DNA of 64,000 nucleotides from Bacillus licheniformis DSM 13 = ATCC 14580 (lineage in GTDB: Bacteria > Bacillota > Bacilli > Bacillales > Bacillaceae): the NCBI RefSeq assembly GCF_000011645.1, contig NC_006270.3:2353501-2417500 (forward strand), read 5' to 3'. Position 1 is the stretch's first letter, and each line of letters opens with the position of its first letter. This document shows, piece after piece, positions 24,776 through 33,476 of this stretch. The position numbers were made by a program, and so were the translations under genes. Under the pieces are notes generated by a model that did not search any database, had not been told where the DNA came from, and saw only the letters and a program-made list of their open reading frames with translations.

Positions 24776-26265
24776 ACACGATCACAGCTGGCGGCAAATA
24801 TGGTATCCAATTCTTCTTCCCACGCTGTCAATTTGTTCATAGACGGACGGTCTCCTTTGACTTCGTATGCTTCAAGACTTAAACCGCAGGATGTGCAGCA
24901 CGCTGTTTCATCCGTTTTCGGCGGCTTTTTTTGTTCATTAAAATAAGCGAGCAAGCTTTCCCTGAAACACCCTTCTGTTTCGGTGACGGCGGCGAATCCC
25001 GCCGCTTTTTTCAATTTGAGCTGCCTGCGGCTGTCCATCTCCCTCTGAATGACCGCCCGGCCATCGCCGCCCAGATGATGCACCTTCTCATAAAGATGGA
25101 GAAAATGGCGGGCTTGCGTTTCCGATAAACCGGCCAGCTGCAGAGCTTCCCGCCGGCAGCGTTCATCTTTCACTCCTGCAAGCTTTTCGTATAAAAAGCC
25201 GATATCGCTTTGGGAGAGGGCTTCCATTTGAATCAGCTGCTCCTGGATTTCCTCGTCTCCCGGAGCCTTCAGCAAAATGCTGACGCTCCGCTTTCCATCC
25301 CTGCCGGCACGTCCGATTTCCTGCAGATACGCCTCAATCGTCTGCGGGAGGCTAAAGTGGATCACATATCTGATATCCGGCTTGTCCACTCCCATACCGA
25401 AGGCGTTTGTACAGCAGACCACATCAAGCTGATTGCGGATAAACTGCTGCTGGATCAGCATCCTGTCGCTTGCCTCCATCCCGCCATGATAAAATCCCGT
25501 TCTCAAGTTTGCTTCTTTACGGAGCTTGTCAGCCAGTTCTTCAGCCCATTTTCTCGTCGGGCAATAAACAAGGCCAGGACCTTGCAGCTTTTGAACCAGC
25601 CCTGTCAGCCGCTCCGTCTTCTCAGCAGTATCCCTCAGCTTTTCAATATGAAGCGCAATGTTCGGACGGTCGACCGAATGAATCAAATAATTGGCGGCTT
25701 TAAGCCCCAGGATTTCCGAAATGTCCTTTAATGTCGCTTCGGTTGCCGTTGCTGTAAGCGCCAGAGTGACGGGATGACCGAGGAGCGCCTTGATGTCTCC
25801 AAGCTTCGAATAATCAGGCCTGAAATCATGCCCCCATTGTGAGATGCAGTGGGCTTCATCAACGACAAAAAGGCTGACATTGAGCAATTGAAGCTTTTTC
25901 AGCATTTGGCCGGACTGAAGCGCTTCTGGTGAAATGTACAGATATTTGAGGCGGTGAAGCCGGTTTAATACGTCATTTTTTTCTTGGTGTGTCAAAGCGC
26001 TGTTCAAGGCGGCAGCTCTCTTCTCTCCGCGCATCTTCAATTGCTGCACCTGGTCTTCCATTAAAGACAAAAGCGGCGAGACGATCAGGACGGTGCCGTC
26101 TAACAAAAGCCCTGGGAGCTGATAGCACAGCGATTTCCCGCCTCCTGTCGGAAGCATCGCCACCGTGTCCCGTCCCTCCAGCACGCTTTTGATGATCGTT
26201 TCCTGGCCTTTTTTAAAAGCATGATAACCAAAATACCTGCGGAGCGCCTGATGAAGTTTATCCAT
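24769..26265 (-). CDS. recS: RecQ-type DNA helicase RecS
   Basis: A 498-residue 3'-5' DNA helicase of the short RecQ type that lacks an HRDC domain. It shows motif I PTGGGKSLCYQLPG, the DEAH box VVDEAHCISQWGHDFR and motif VI QEIGRAGRDG. A C-terminal cysteine cluster (CCTSCG) is the RecQ zinc site. It overlaps ypbB by 8 bp and ypbD by 7 bp, so the genes are translationally coupled. In B. subtilis RecS acts at stalled replication forks with RecQ and SsbA. Confidence 0.94.
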   Translation of the reverse strand: MDKLHQALRRYFGYHAFKKGQETIIKSVLEGRDTVAMLPTGGGKSLCYQLPGLLLDGTVLIVSPLLSLMEDQVQQLKMRGEKRAAALNSALTHQEKNDVLNRLHRLKYLYISPEALQSGQMLKKLQLLNVSLFVVDEAHCISQWGHDFRPDYSKLGDIKALLGHPVTLALTATATEATLKDISEILGLKAANYLIHSVDRPNIALHIEKLRDTAEKTERLTGLVQKLQGPGLVYCPTRKWAEELADKLRKEANLRTGFYHGGMEASDRMLIQQQFIRNQLDVVCCTNAFGMGVDKPDIRYVIHFSLPQTIEAYLQEIGRAGRDGKRSVSILLKAPGDEEIQEQLIQMEALSQSDIGFLYEKLAGVKDERCRREALQLAGLSETQARHFLHLYEKVHHLGGDGRAVIQREMDSRRQLKLKKAAGFAAVTETEGCFRESLLAYFNEQKKPPKTDETACCTSCGLSLEAYEVKGDRPSMNKLTAWEEELDTIFAASCDRVC

Positions 26266-27316
26266 TCCTGATCACCGTTTTCGACAGGGCCAGGCGGATT
26301 TTAAAATAACTGTATCGGCCGCCGAGTCCCTCTTTAATTTGTCTGATTTTATTGGTTTGGTTCGCTATCGCATAATCGGCAATAATTTTCTGTTCCTCTT
26401 TCGACACGTACTGATCGATGGAAAAAGACGGATCATGAATGGCGATTTCCACAATGTGATCCTCGATCGTCGCCAATTTCAGCTTTCTAATTTTTGCGAT
26501 CCGGTCTATTGTATACCCTTCTTTTATAAGAAAGAGCGTTTTTCTCGTCGATTGTGTCAGACCATCATTCAAAGGAATGTCATGAATGAGCGTTTGAAAA
26601 AGCGGACTTTCACCATTTTGGGCGGATTGAATAAAATGGTGCAGAACATCCCAAAACAGTGCATATATGTACCACTCATCAAGGTTCATTTTTTCGGAAA
26701 GCTGTCTGAATGTATAGCCCGCTTTTGTTCTGGATGTCAGGGAGTGAACAAAAATAGCGGCCTGTTCATCATGATTTAAAACAGACAGCTTCTCTTTCAG
26801 CTCTTGGTGAAACTGGGCCGCTGTTTCAGCAGCATTCCGGTTTCTTAAATACTGTTTAACCCAGTTCTGAATCTGATAATCTTTTACGATCGGCAAATAC
26901 ACGCGTTCGCGGTAAAGCTTGTTGGAGAGCACTTGGATCAAAAGCGACATCCTTGCCCACATCACTTTGGCTGCCGCCTGATAATAGCCGCCGTGAAAAT
27001 GGCGGGGCCACGGATAAAGGGCAAAAAAGCCGGCAAGTTCCGCTTCTCCTTTTTCGGTGACGGTGTAAGCGCCGCTTTCCGCTTTTTCTCTGACCAAAGA
27101 CTCCTGCTTCAATCGTTGAACGCTGGCTGCCACCTGCTCTCTCGACAGAGCCGAACAAAAGCCGAAGTATTTTGAAACGGCAAATAAACCGGCGTCCTGT
27201 ATCGTCTGTGACGACCTTTTTCCTTTTAATAAATGATAGACCGCGCTTGGAGAACGCTCACCCTTCATGGATGACAGAATGTCAAGCACAATCGCGTCAA
27301 AAAAATGAACCGGCAT
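26258..27316 (-). CDS. ypbB: YpbB, helix-turn-helix partner of RecS
   Basis: A 352-residue protein (same length as B. subtilis) with a C-terminal helix-turn-helix segment of the type found at the end of some RecQ helicases (IKEGYTIDRIAKIRKLKLAT). Its gene overlaps that of recS by 8 bp. It may supply a nucleic-acid-binding domain in trans to the short helicase; this is inference. The start is ATG 27316 after AGGTGATG. The longer in-frame start at 27352 has no ribosome site. Confidence 0.82.
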   Translation of the reverse strand: MPVHFFDAIVLDILSSMKGERSPSAVYHLLKGKRSSQTIQDAGLFAVSKYFGFCSALSREQVAASVQRLKQESLVREKAESGAYTVTEKGEAELAGFFALYPWPRHFHGGYYQAAAKVMWARMSLLIQVLSNKLYRERVYLPIVKDYQIQNWVKQYLRNRNAAETAAQFHQELKEKLSVLNHDEQAAIFVHSLTSRTKAGYTFRQLSEKMNLDEWYIYALFWDVLHHFIQSAQNGESPLFQTLIHDIPLNDGLTQSTRKTLFLIKEGYTIDRIAKIRKLKLATIEDHIVEIAIHDPSFSIDQYVSKEEQKIIADYAIANQTNKIRQIKEGLGGRYSYFKIRLALSKTVIRNG

Positions 27317-27464
27317 ATCATCACCTGCAATCTTCCGGCAACATTCGATCATTTCTTCCTTTTATTTTAACAGATTTTGCGGAGAAATCGACGTTTAAAC
27401 TCATATAAAAGGGGTATGTTAGCAGTAGAACCCTTGTGTGATAAGCATTCTCAATATTTTTGAG

Positions 27465-27493
27465 TTGAAATGTAAGATTAACACCATTACAAT
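27465..27493 (+). promoter_or_regulatory. fer promoter
   Basis: TTGAAA (27465-27470), a 17-bp spacer, TACAAT (27488-27493). It lies 86 bp before the fer ATG and is a near-consensus sigma-A site. The remaining divergent gap 27317-27464 holds no clear ypbB promoter. Confidence 0.7.
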
Positions 27494-27579
27494 AAGGAAT
27501 GGGAATAGGTTTCATATCGGATAGATAGAGGGTTAAACCATTTGTTCCAACGAAGAACAATCTGGGAGGTTTTTTATTC

Positions 27580-27828
27580 ATGCCAAAATATACAATTGTA
27601 GACAAAGATACGTGCATCGCATGCGGAGCTTGTGGTGCTGCGGCTCCTGATATTTATGATTACGACGATGAGGGAATCGCATTTGTCACCCTTGACGACA
27701 ATCAGGGTGTCGTCGAAGTCCCTGACGTCTTAGAAGAAGACATGATGGACGCGTTTGAAGGCTGTCCTACAGATTCGATCAAAGTTGCGGATGAGCCGTT
27801 CGAAGGCGACCCGCTTAAACACGAATAA
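27580..27828 (+). CDS. fer: 4Fe-4S ferredoxin
   Basis: An 82-residue acidic ferredoxin with one [4Fe-4S] cluster. Three ligands are in CIACGAC (Cys12, 15, 18) and the fourth in EGCPTDSIKV; the usual second cluster is lost, as in other Bacillus Fer proteins. It donates electrons to redox enzymes such as cytochrome P450s and desaturases. ATG follows GGGAGG at 9-10 nt. It is monocistronic, between a strong promoter and a strong terminator. Confidence 0.96.
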   Translation: MPKYTIVDKDTCIACGACGAAAPDIYDYDDEGIAFVTLDDNQGVVEVPDVLEEDMMDAFEGCPTDSIKVADEPFEGDPLKHE

Positions 27829-27832
27829 AGCC

Positions 27833-27870
27833 AAAAAACATCCGGTGCACAAAGTGCCGGATGTTTTTTT
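27833..27870 (+). terminator. fer terminator
   Basis: AAAACATCCGG and CCGGATGTTTTTTT arms around an 11-nt loop, 5 bp after fer. Confidence 0.9.
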
Positions 27871-27899
27871 ATGAGATAAGCACGGCTTTACCAACAAGC

Positions 27900-27933
27900 A
27901 AAAAGAAGCCGGCTAAAGACATCCGGCTTCTTC
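27900..27933 (-). terminator. ribU terminator
   Basis: The stem AAGAAGCCGG / CCGGCTTCTT is followed by TTTTTG on the minus strand. A second hairpin (TGACAATATC / GATATTGTCA, 27941-27975) precedes it right after the ribU stop, so the 3' end has tandem stems. Confidence 0.75.
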
Positions 27934-27981
27934 TGCAGCTGACAATATCCGGGAACATGCACCCGATATTGTCATGTTTAT

Positions 27982-28560
27982 TTATTTGGCCATGCGGACG
28001 TTTTCCTTCAGCCGCGGTTTCAGCGAAAGGAAAATCGGCGTGGACACGAGGGCCACAGCGATGCCTTTAATGAAATTAAAAGGCAGGATTCCGGCCAGAA
28101 CTGTTGTCTTGAGCGCCTCTCCAGTCAGCGCTGGAGCATTTAAAAACCAAGTGTAGGCAGGCAGAAACAGCAGATAATTTAAAATGCTCATCGAAACGGC
28201 CATCACAAGCGTCCCTGCGAAAAGAGCTGTGACAAACCCTTTGGCAGAACTTGATTTTTTCAGCAGTACAGCTGCCGGCAGGATAAACAATGTTCCGGCA
28301 ATGAAGTTAGCCGCCTGATCAATCGGAACGCCCGAGGCGCTTCCTGCAATAAAGTAATTCAGCACGTTTTTGATCGCTTCAACGGCAATCCCGGCTCCCG
28401 GACCGTACAAAATAACAGCGAGCAATGCCGGGATATCACTGAAATCGATTTTTAAATACGGGAATGCCCCCAGGATCGGAAAGCTCAGCATCATTAAAAT
28501 AAATGCGATGCTGCTCAGCATGCTGATAGAGACGAGACGTCTCACCTTGTTGTGTTTCAT
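27982..28560 (-). CDS. ribU: Riboflavin transporter RibU (FmnP/YpaA)
   Basis: RibU is the substrate-binding S component of an ECF transporter for riboflavin. The 192-residue protein has about six helices with the RibU motifs LKIDFSDIPALLAVILYGP, AGIAVEAIKNVLNYF and NFIAGTLFILPAA. The start is ATG 28560 after AGGAGAGAGTGAC. Any longer frame would run through the riboswitch and is rejected. It is controlled by an FMN riboswitch with a terminator platform. Confidence 0.95.
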   Translation of the reverse strand: MKHNKVRRLVSISMLSSIAFILMMLSFPILGAFPYLKIDFSDIPALLAVILYGPGAGIAVEAIKNVLNYFIAGSASGVPIDQAANFIAGTLFILPAAVLLKKSSSAKGFVTALFAGTLVMAVSMSILNYLLFLPAYTWFLNAPALTGEALKTTVLAGILPFNFIKGIAVALVSTPIFLSLKPRLKENVRMAK

Positions 28561-28625
28561 TTTGTCACTCTCTCCTTTTCGATCACATCTCACGAAAAGA
28601 GGAATGGTTCTTTCCCCTGTCCTAA

Positions 28626-28656
28626 ACAAAAAACCCGCTTTATTGAAAAAGCGGGG
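28626..28656 (-). terminator. Riboswitch-controlled terminator of ribU
   Basis: The minus strand has CCCGCTTT and AAAGCGGG arms with TTTTTTG after them, between the FMN aptamer and the ribU ribosome site. This is the expression platform: FMN binding should favour this hairpin and stop transcription. Confidence 0.85.
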
Positions 28657-28720
28657 CTGTTTTACAGACAGGTCAAATAAACGTTTGAAAATGTTCATTT
28701 CAAAACGCGCGGAACCTCCA

Positions 28721-28847
28721 TCTTCTCCCATCCAGACTATACTGTCGGCTTCGGAATCGCACCGAATCCTGCCCATAAAAAGGCTCGCGGGCTTAGAGCG
28801 CTTGCTCATCACCGCCGGTAGGGAATTTCACCCTGCCCCGAAGATTG
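28721..28847 (-). promoter_or_regulatory. FMN riboswitch (RFN element) of ribU
   Basis: The minus strand carries the conserved RFN core: TCTTCGGGGCAGGGTG, CCCTACCGGCGGTGAT, AAGCCCGCGAGC, GGATTCGGTGCGATTCCG, AGCCGACAGTATAGTC and TGGATGGGAGAAGAT in order. The closing P1 pair is ATCTTC with GAAGAT. It lies 160 nt before ribU with a terminator in between. Confidence 0.97.
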
Positions 28848-28874
28848 ATCTTATTTATTTTTAATACTGATATT

Positions 28875-28903
28875 ATTATAAATTAATTGTGAAAAAATGT
28901 ACA
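28875..28903 (-). promoter_or_regulatory. ribU promoter
   Basis: Minus strand: TGTACA (28898-28903), a 17-bp spacer, perfect TATAAT (28875-28880), about 30 bp before the riboswitch. Confidence 0.65.
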
Positions 28904-29034
28904 GGTGCAAAGCTTATTGCGCTGTTTTGGGACATCCTGCACGATATTTCGGTAAACTCACTTTTTCCGCATACTAAAAACCGCACATTCACAGTTATTT
29001 CATTTTTAATTTTCGTCTTTCCGCGTGAAACTCA

Positions 29035-29063
29035 TTGACACTCTTTATGGAATATGGTAAATT
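29035..29063 (+). promoter_or_regulatory. serA promoter
   Basis: TTGACA (29035-29040), a 17-bp spacer, TAAATT (29058-29063) with a TGG extended -10, 39 bp before the serA ATG. No riboswitch is visible in the short leader. Confidence 0.75.
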
Positions 29064-29102
29064 ATCAGATATTTATGACGCTTATTTAGGAGGAAATCTT
29101 AC

Positions 29103-30680
29103 ATGTTTCGAGTATTGGTCTCAGATAAAATGTCCAGCGACGGCCTCAAACCATTAATGGAAGCAGATTTTATTGAAATTGTAGAAAAGAATGTTGCGGA
29201 AGCGGAAGACGAGCTTCATACGTTTGACGCGCTCTTGGTGCGGAGCGCCACGAAGGTAACCGAAGAGCTGTTTAAAAAGATGACTTCGCTGAAAATCGTC
29301 GCCAGAGCAGGTGTCGGCGTCGACAATATCGATATTGACGAGGCGACAAAACACGGTGTTATCGTCGTAAACGCGCCAAACGGGAATACAATTTCAACCG
29401 CTGAACATACCTTTGCAATGTTTTCAGCGTTAATGAGACATATTCCGCAGGCAAACATCTCCGTGAAATCAAGGGAGTGGAATCGTTCGGCTTACGTCGG
29501 TTCAGAGCTTTACGGAAAAACGCTCGGCATCATCGGAATGGGCCGCATCGGAAGCGAAATCGCGAGCCGCGCAAAAGCATTCGGTATGACCGTTCATGTA
29601 TTTGACCCGTTCCTGACCCAAGAAAGGGCAAGCAAGCTCGGCGTTAACGCGAACAGCTTTGAAGAAGTTCTGGCATGCGCCGACATCATTACGGTTCATA
29701 CCCCGCTCACGAAAGAAACGAAGGGACTTTTGAACAAAGAAACCATCGCAAAAACGAAAAAAGGCGTTCGTCTCGTTAACTGTGCAAGAGGCGGCATCAT
29801 CGATGAAGCAGCGCTTTTGGAAGCTCTGGAAAGCGGACATGTCGCTGGCGCTGCCTTGGATGTATTCGAAGTCGAGCCTCCGGTCGATTCAAAACTGATC
29901 GATCATCCGCTTGTAGTCGCGACTCCTCACTTGGGCGCCTCAACAAAAGAAGCCCAGCTGAATGTCGCTGCACAAGTGTCCGAAGAAGTCCTTCAGTATG
30001 CGCAAGGAAACCCTGTGATGTCCGCGATCAACCTTCCGGCCATGACAAAGGATTCATTCGAAAAAATCCAGCCTTATCATCAGTTTGCCAATACGATCGG
30101 AAACCTTGTGTCTCAGTGCATGAATGAGCCTGTTCAAGATGTAGCCATCCAATATGAAGGCTCCATCGCCAAACTTGAAACGTCATTTATTACGAAAAGC
30201 CTTTTGGCCGGATTTCTGAAGCCGAGGGTCGCGGCTACCGTTAACGAAGTGAATGCCGGCACCGTTGCGAAAGAGCGCGGCATCAGCTTCAGCGAAAAAA
30301 TTTCTTCCAATGAGTCAGGCTATGAAAACTGCATCTCTGTGACTGTCACGGGAGATGTAACAACATTCTCTTTAAGAGCGACGTACATTCCGCACTTCGG
30401 CGGACGCATCGTTGCCTTAAACGGCTTTGATATTGATTTTTATCCGGCTGGACACCTTGTCTACATTCACCACCAGGATAAACCAGGGGCTATCGGCCAT
30501 GTCGGACGAATTTTAGGAGACCATGACATCAATATCGCCACTATGCAGGTAGGCCGAAAAGAAAAAGGCGGAGAAGCGATCATGATGCTTTCCTTTGACC
30601 GCCACCTTGAGGACGATATTTTAGCTGAGCTGAAAAACATCCCGGATATCGTGTCTGTTAAAGCCATCGACCTTCCTTAA
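29103..30680 (+). CDS. serA: D-3-phosphoglycerate dehydrogenase
   Basis: SerA oxidises 3-phosphoglycerate to 3-phosphohydroxypyruvate, the first step of serine synthesis. The 525-residue protein is the long type. It has a substrate domain, a NAD domain with GIIGMGRIGSEIASRAKAFG (about residues 146-165) and the catalytic His in VATPHLGASTKEAQ. An intervening ASB domain and a C-terminal ACT domain (HHQDKPGAIGHVGRIL) for serine feedback follow. ATG follows AGGAGGAAATCTTAC. Confidence 0.97.
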   Translation: MFRVLVSDKMSSDGLKPLMEADFIEIVEKNVAEAEDELHTFDALLVRSATKVTEELFKKMTSLKIVARAGVGVDNIDIDEATKHGVIVVNAPNGNTISTAEHTFAMFSALMRHIPQANISVKSREWNRSAYVGSELYGKTLGIIGMGRIGSEIASRAKAFGMTVHVFDPFLTQERASKLGVNANSFEEVLACADIITVHTPLTKETKGLLNKETIAKTKKGVRLVNCARGGIIDEAALLEALESGHVAGAALDVFEVEPPVDSKLIDHPLVVATPHLGASTKEAQLNVAAQVSEEVLQYAQGNPVMSAINLPAMTKDSFEKIQPYHQFANTIGNLVSQCMNEPVQDVAIQYEGSIAKLETSFITKSLLAGFLKPRVAATVNEVNAGTVAKERGISFSEKISSNESGYENCISVTVTGDVTTFSLRATYIPHFGGRIVALNGFDIDFYPAGHLVYIHHQDKPGAIGHVGRILGDHDINIATMQVGRKEKGGEAIMMLSFDRHLEDDILAELKNIPDIVSVKAIDLP

Positions 30681-30690
30681 ACAGAAGCTG

Positions 30691-30729
30691 CGGAACCTGA
30701 AAAGAATTCCTTTCAGGTTCCGTTTTTTT
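30691..30729 (+). terminator. serA terminator
   Basis: GGAACCTGAAA and TTTCAGGTTCC arms, 8-nt loop, then G and eight T, ending at the convergent hydrolase gene. Confidence 0.9.
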
Positions 30730-31554
30730 TTAGGAATTCTCCCTGATCTCAAGCATCTGGCGGGGATAAATCCGCTCTCCTTTCAAATCGTTCCATTCTT
30801 TGAGGCGCTGTACAGTTACGCCCATTTTTTCGGCGATATGATGAAGCGTATCCCCTTTCCGCACTACATATGTACCGGTCTTCGATTCATCGTCATGAAG
30901 GCGGAGTGTTTGGCCGGCCTTGAGATTTGAATGTTTCAACCCGTTTATTCTCATGATCTCCTCGATGGATATACCGCTATCCTTGCTGATTCTCCAGAGC
31001 GTGTCCCCTTTTTGAACGGTCACCGCACCGCTCATTGTCCCGGCGTTTTGATGAACGTGGATAGAATTTTGCCGGAACGCCTCCTCACGAAGCACCGTCA
31101 GCGGATTGATTGCATATCTTTTATCTTCAGTCCATGAACCGTGATGCATTTCAAAATGCAGGTGGGTTCCGGTCGATATTCCCGTAATGCCGATGATTCC
31201 GATTTGCTCGCCTTTTTTCACCCGCTCCTTTTCCTTTTTCAGGCGTTTGCTTAAGTGGGCATAAACGGTTTCATATCCGTTGTCATGTTTAATAAATATC
31301 ACTTGGCCGTAGGAGTCGGATTGATACGATTTGCTTATCGTTCCGTCTGCGGCTGCCGCTACTGCTTCCCCTTCGGGAGCAGCGATGTCAAGCCCCTTAT
31401 GCTTTCCGCCTCTCGTACCGAATTGATCTGTGATCTCTCCTTTAATCGGTTCAATCCACTCTGAGGCTTCCGACCCCGGGGCATTGACGAAAAGCGCCAA
31501 TCCCGAAAGCCATGCGATCGCGAACAGGAAGTTTTGATGTCTGAGTTTCTTCAA
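30730..31554 (-). CDS. Secreted M23 metallopeptidase with two LysM domains
   Basis: The 274-residue precursor has a signal peptide (about residues 1-30, cut near GSEASEW). A LytM/M23 endopeptidase domain (about 38-150) has zinc ligands in GGKHKGLDIA and GTHLHFEMHH. Two C-terminal LysM repeats start at VQKGDTLWRISKDSG and VRKGDTLHHIAEKMG. It should bind and cleave cross-linked peptidoglycan outside the cell. The start is TTG 31554 with GGAGG 12 nt upstream. I do not recall a B. subtilis gene of this kind between serA and rsiX. Confidence 0.85.
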   Translation of the reverse strand: MKKLRHQNFLFAIAWLSGLALFVNAPGSEASEWIEPIKGEITDQFGTRGGKHKGLDIAAPEGEAVAAAADGTISKSYQSDSYGQVIFIKHDNGYETVYAHLSKRLKKEKERVKKGEQIGIIGITGISTGTHLHFEMHHGSWTEDKRYAINPLTVLREEAFRQNSIHVHQNAGTMSGAVTVQKGDTLWRISKDSGISIEEIMRINGLKHSNLKAGQTLRLHDDESKTGTYVVRKGDTLHHIAEKMGVTVQRLKEWNDLKGERIYPRQMLEIRENS

Positions 31555-31650
31555 GGTTTTCCATATCCTCCTATTACATGCATCTTCGGTAAAATTGCCC
31601 CCTATTCGGAGACAGCTTAGTATACTTCCAAATCAATACAATTTATACAT

Positions 31651-31680
31651 TAAAAAAAGACTCCGCACAGGGAGTCTTTT
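31651..31680 (-). terminator. sigX-rsiX terminator
   Basis: AAAAGACTCC and GGAGTCTTTT arms around a 6-nt loop start at the rsiX stop and are followed by seven T on the minus strand. Confidence 0.85.
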
Positions 31681-32785
31681 AGTTTTCTATCGTCATCGGA
31701 TTCGGTGCGTACGGAACCTGTACAGATTTCGACAGGTCATAGGCGCCGACCTTGGTTATGGATGCGTTTTTAAATTTCACTTTTGTGAAGCCGAAATCTT
31801 TCGCGGTCAATAGAAGGCCTTCCACCATCAAGACATCTTCGGGTTTATTTTCAATATTCGCGGAGGAAGAAAATTGAATGATCAGTTCTTTTCCATTCTT
31901 TTGAATATCTTCAATCGGCGTATCATCGGATAAAATGGGTTTTAAATGAGTGCCGCTTTCTTCGTTTTTCATCATCTTAATCGCTTCCTGCACCGATTCG
32001 TAAGATTCGCTTGAAGGTGCAAGGAACCGGCGCCCGTCTGAGCTTTCATATAAATAGTAGCATTTTTGCGTCTGGTGCATAATCGCCATATCGGCGAGCA
32101 TTCCGAATGTTTCAAATTCAACACCCGATTTATCATTGGAAATAAACAGAACAGAATCATACGATCCCCATTTAAAGGTTTCGTTGATCACATTTTTCAG
32201 CCGTTCGAAATCTTCGACTGATAGCTCCGGTATTTTCTCATCAACTTGAATCTTCAGTTTTTTATTGTTTTTCTGCTCTTTGAACTTCACCTTATCAAGG
32301 TAAGCTGTGTCAAATGATGTAAACTGGTCCACTCCAAGCCGGCTGTAAGCGTGAAGCGCATCTTCAAGATTTGTCATGCCAGTGCTTTTCTCGAGGCTTA
32401 CCGGGACAACGACAGACTTGGACTCGTCAAGGAAAGCGAAGGTGATATAGTCGTCTTTTTGATTCTGTGAGACGACAAACGTATTTGCAGGTTCAGACTT
32501 GGCAGCATCAGCCTCCGTCTGCACCAATTTTCCGTCAGAAGAAATGTTGGCGTCGGCGCTGTTTTGAGATCTGATCTGTTCGATTAACTGGGGAGTGATC
32601 AGCATCAGAAGAAAGAGAACCAAAACTGTAGCAGCAAATGCGCCGACCCGTTTTTTCGGTGATTTACGCTTTGGTGCGAGAATCAGCTTTTGATAGATCT
32701 GATTTGCCGAACGATTATCCTTAACCGTTGGAAGTTGGCTTAGTAACGCCTTCAGCCGTTCTTCGTTCCATTCTGACTTCTTCAT
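31679..32785 (-). CDS. rsiX: Anti-sigma-X factor RsiX
   Basis: RsiX holds sigma-X inactive at the membrane. The 368-residue protein has a cytoplasmic N-terminus (about residues 1-44), one membrane helix (about 45-65, VGAFAATVLVLFLLMLI) and a large extracytoplasmic domain containing two GerMN-like repeats. Length equals B. subtilis RsiX. It overlaps the end of sigX by 65 bp, the usual tight coupling that keeps regulator and inhibitor in ratio. Confidence 0.94.
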   Translation of the reverse strand: MKKSEWNEERLKALLSQLPTVKDNRSANQIYQKLILAPKRKSPKKRVGAFAATVLVLFLLMLITPQLIEQIRSQNSADANISSDGKLVQTEADAAKSEPANTFVVSQNQKDDYITFAFLDESKSVVVPVSLEKSTGMTNLEDALHAYSRLGVDQFTSFDTAYLDKVKFKEQKNNKKLKIQVDEKIPELSVEDFERLKNVINETFKWGSYDSVLFISNDKSGVEFETFGMLADMAIMHQTQKCYYLYESSDGRRFLAPSSESYESVQEAIKMMKNEESGTHLKPILSDDTPIEDIQKNGKELIIQFSSSANIENKPEDVLMVEGLLLTAKDFGFTKVKFKNASITKVGAYDLSKSVQVPYAPNPMTIEN

Positions 32786-33305
32786 TCTTTGGATCCTCCT
32801 TCAAAAGCTCCATCTGTTTACGAAGCACTTTCAGACCGCGGTGCTGAGTGGTTTTTACCTTGCTTTCGGAAAAATTCAAGGCTTTTGCTGTTTCACTGAT
32901 CGAATATCCTTGAATAAAACGCAAGACGATAACTGATCTTTGGTCAAGCGTACACTTGTCTAGGGCCTCGAAAATTTCCTTTAGGTTTTCATTTTGCATC
33001 ACGATGTCCTCAGGCAGAGGCTTGCGGTCTTTTACATCTTGTTTCTCCCAGTCAAACGTCCCCAAAATCCGCTGGCGGATCGTCTGCTGCTTTCTGAACC
33101 AGTCGATCGCAACGTGCCGCGCAATCGAAAGAAGCCAGGTTTTTTCGCTGCTCCTGCCTTCAAATGTTTCGTAAGAATGCAGGACGCGGATGTATACTTC
33201 CTGAACTAAGTCTTCCGCCTGATTTTTGTCTTTTACCATATAAAATAAAAACTGAAATAAATCCTGATGATACTGATCATATATTTTCTGAAAGGTTTCT
33301 TCCAC
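32721..33305 (-). CDS. sigX: ECF sigma factor SigX
   Basis: Sigma-X directs genes that change surface charge and resistance to cationic peptides (dlt, pssA) and others. The 194-residue protein has the ECF region 2 motifs FYMVKDKNQAEDLVQEVYIRV and TWLLSIARHVAIDWFRKQ. Region 4 has GYSISETAKALNFSESKVKT. ATG 33305 follows GGAGGGGTTTCAGGT. A sigma-X-type promoter lies just upstream, so it is autoregulated. Confidence 0.96.
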   Translation of the reverse strand: MEETFQKIYDQYHQDLFQFLFYMVKDKNQAEDLVQEVYIRVLHSYETFEGRSSEKTWLLSIARHVAIDWFRKQQTIRQRILGTFDWEKQDVKDRKPLPEDIVMQNENLKEIFEALDKCTLDQRSVIVLRFIQGYSISETAKALNFSESKVKTTQHRGLKVLRKQMELLKEDPKNEEVRMERRTAEGVTKPTSNG

Positions 33306-33330
33306 CTGAAACCCCTCCGTTCAATTTATT

Positions 33331-33357
33331 GTCGTTTGTCAATCTTAAAAGGTTACA
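33331..33357 (-). promoter_or_regulatory. Autoregulatory sigma-X promoter
   Basis: Minus strand: TGTAAC (33352-33357), a 17-bp spacer, CGAC (33331-33334). This is the sigma-X consensus, 26 bp before the sigX start. Confidence 0.8.
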
Positions 33358-33440
33358 TTACAACTATTACAACTATATTACGAACATATGAAAATGGAAA
33401 GGGGGTTTTGCGAAAGTTAAGCTTAATTTTAACTTAACAA

Positions 33441-33473
33441 GCACAAAAGCACCCGTTCTAAATGAACAGGTGC
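33441..33473 (-). terminator. Terminator of the LCP-deacetylase unit; left island hairpin
   Basis: Minus strand: GCACCTGTTC, loop ATTTA, GAACGGGTGC (one mismatch), then TTTTGTGC. The 25-bp core at 33449-33473 matches a hairpin at 39375-39399 in 22 positions. Confidence 0.7.
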
Positions 33474-33476
33474 CAA

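Noticed and set aside
27321..27617. 98-codon minus-strand frame opposite the fer start
   Set aside because: It overlaps the fer promoter and ribosome site antisense and ends in ypbB; no ribosome site or homology is seen.
28561..28812. 84-residue N-terminal extension of ribU
   Set aside because: The extension would be a translation of the FMN riboswitch and its terminator; ATG 28560 has a strong ribosome site and matches RibU.
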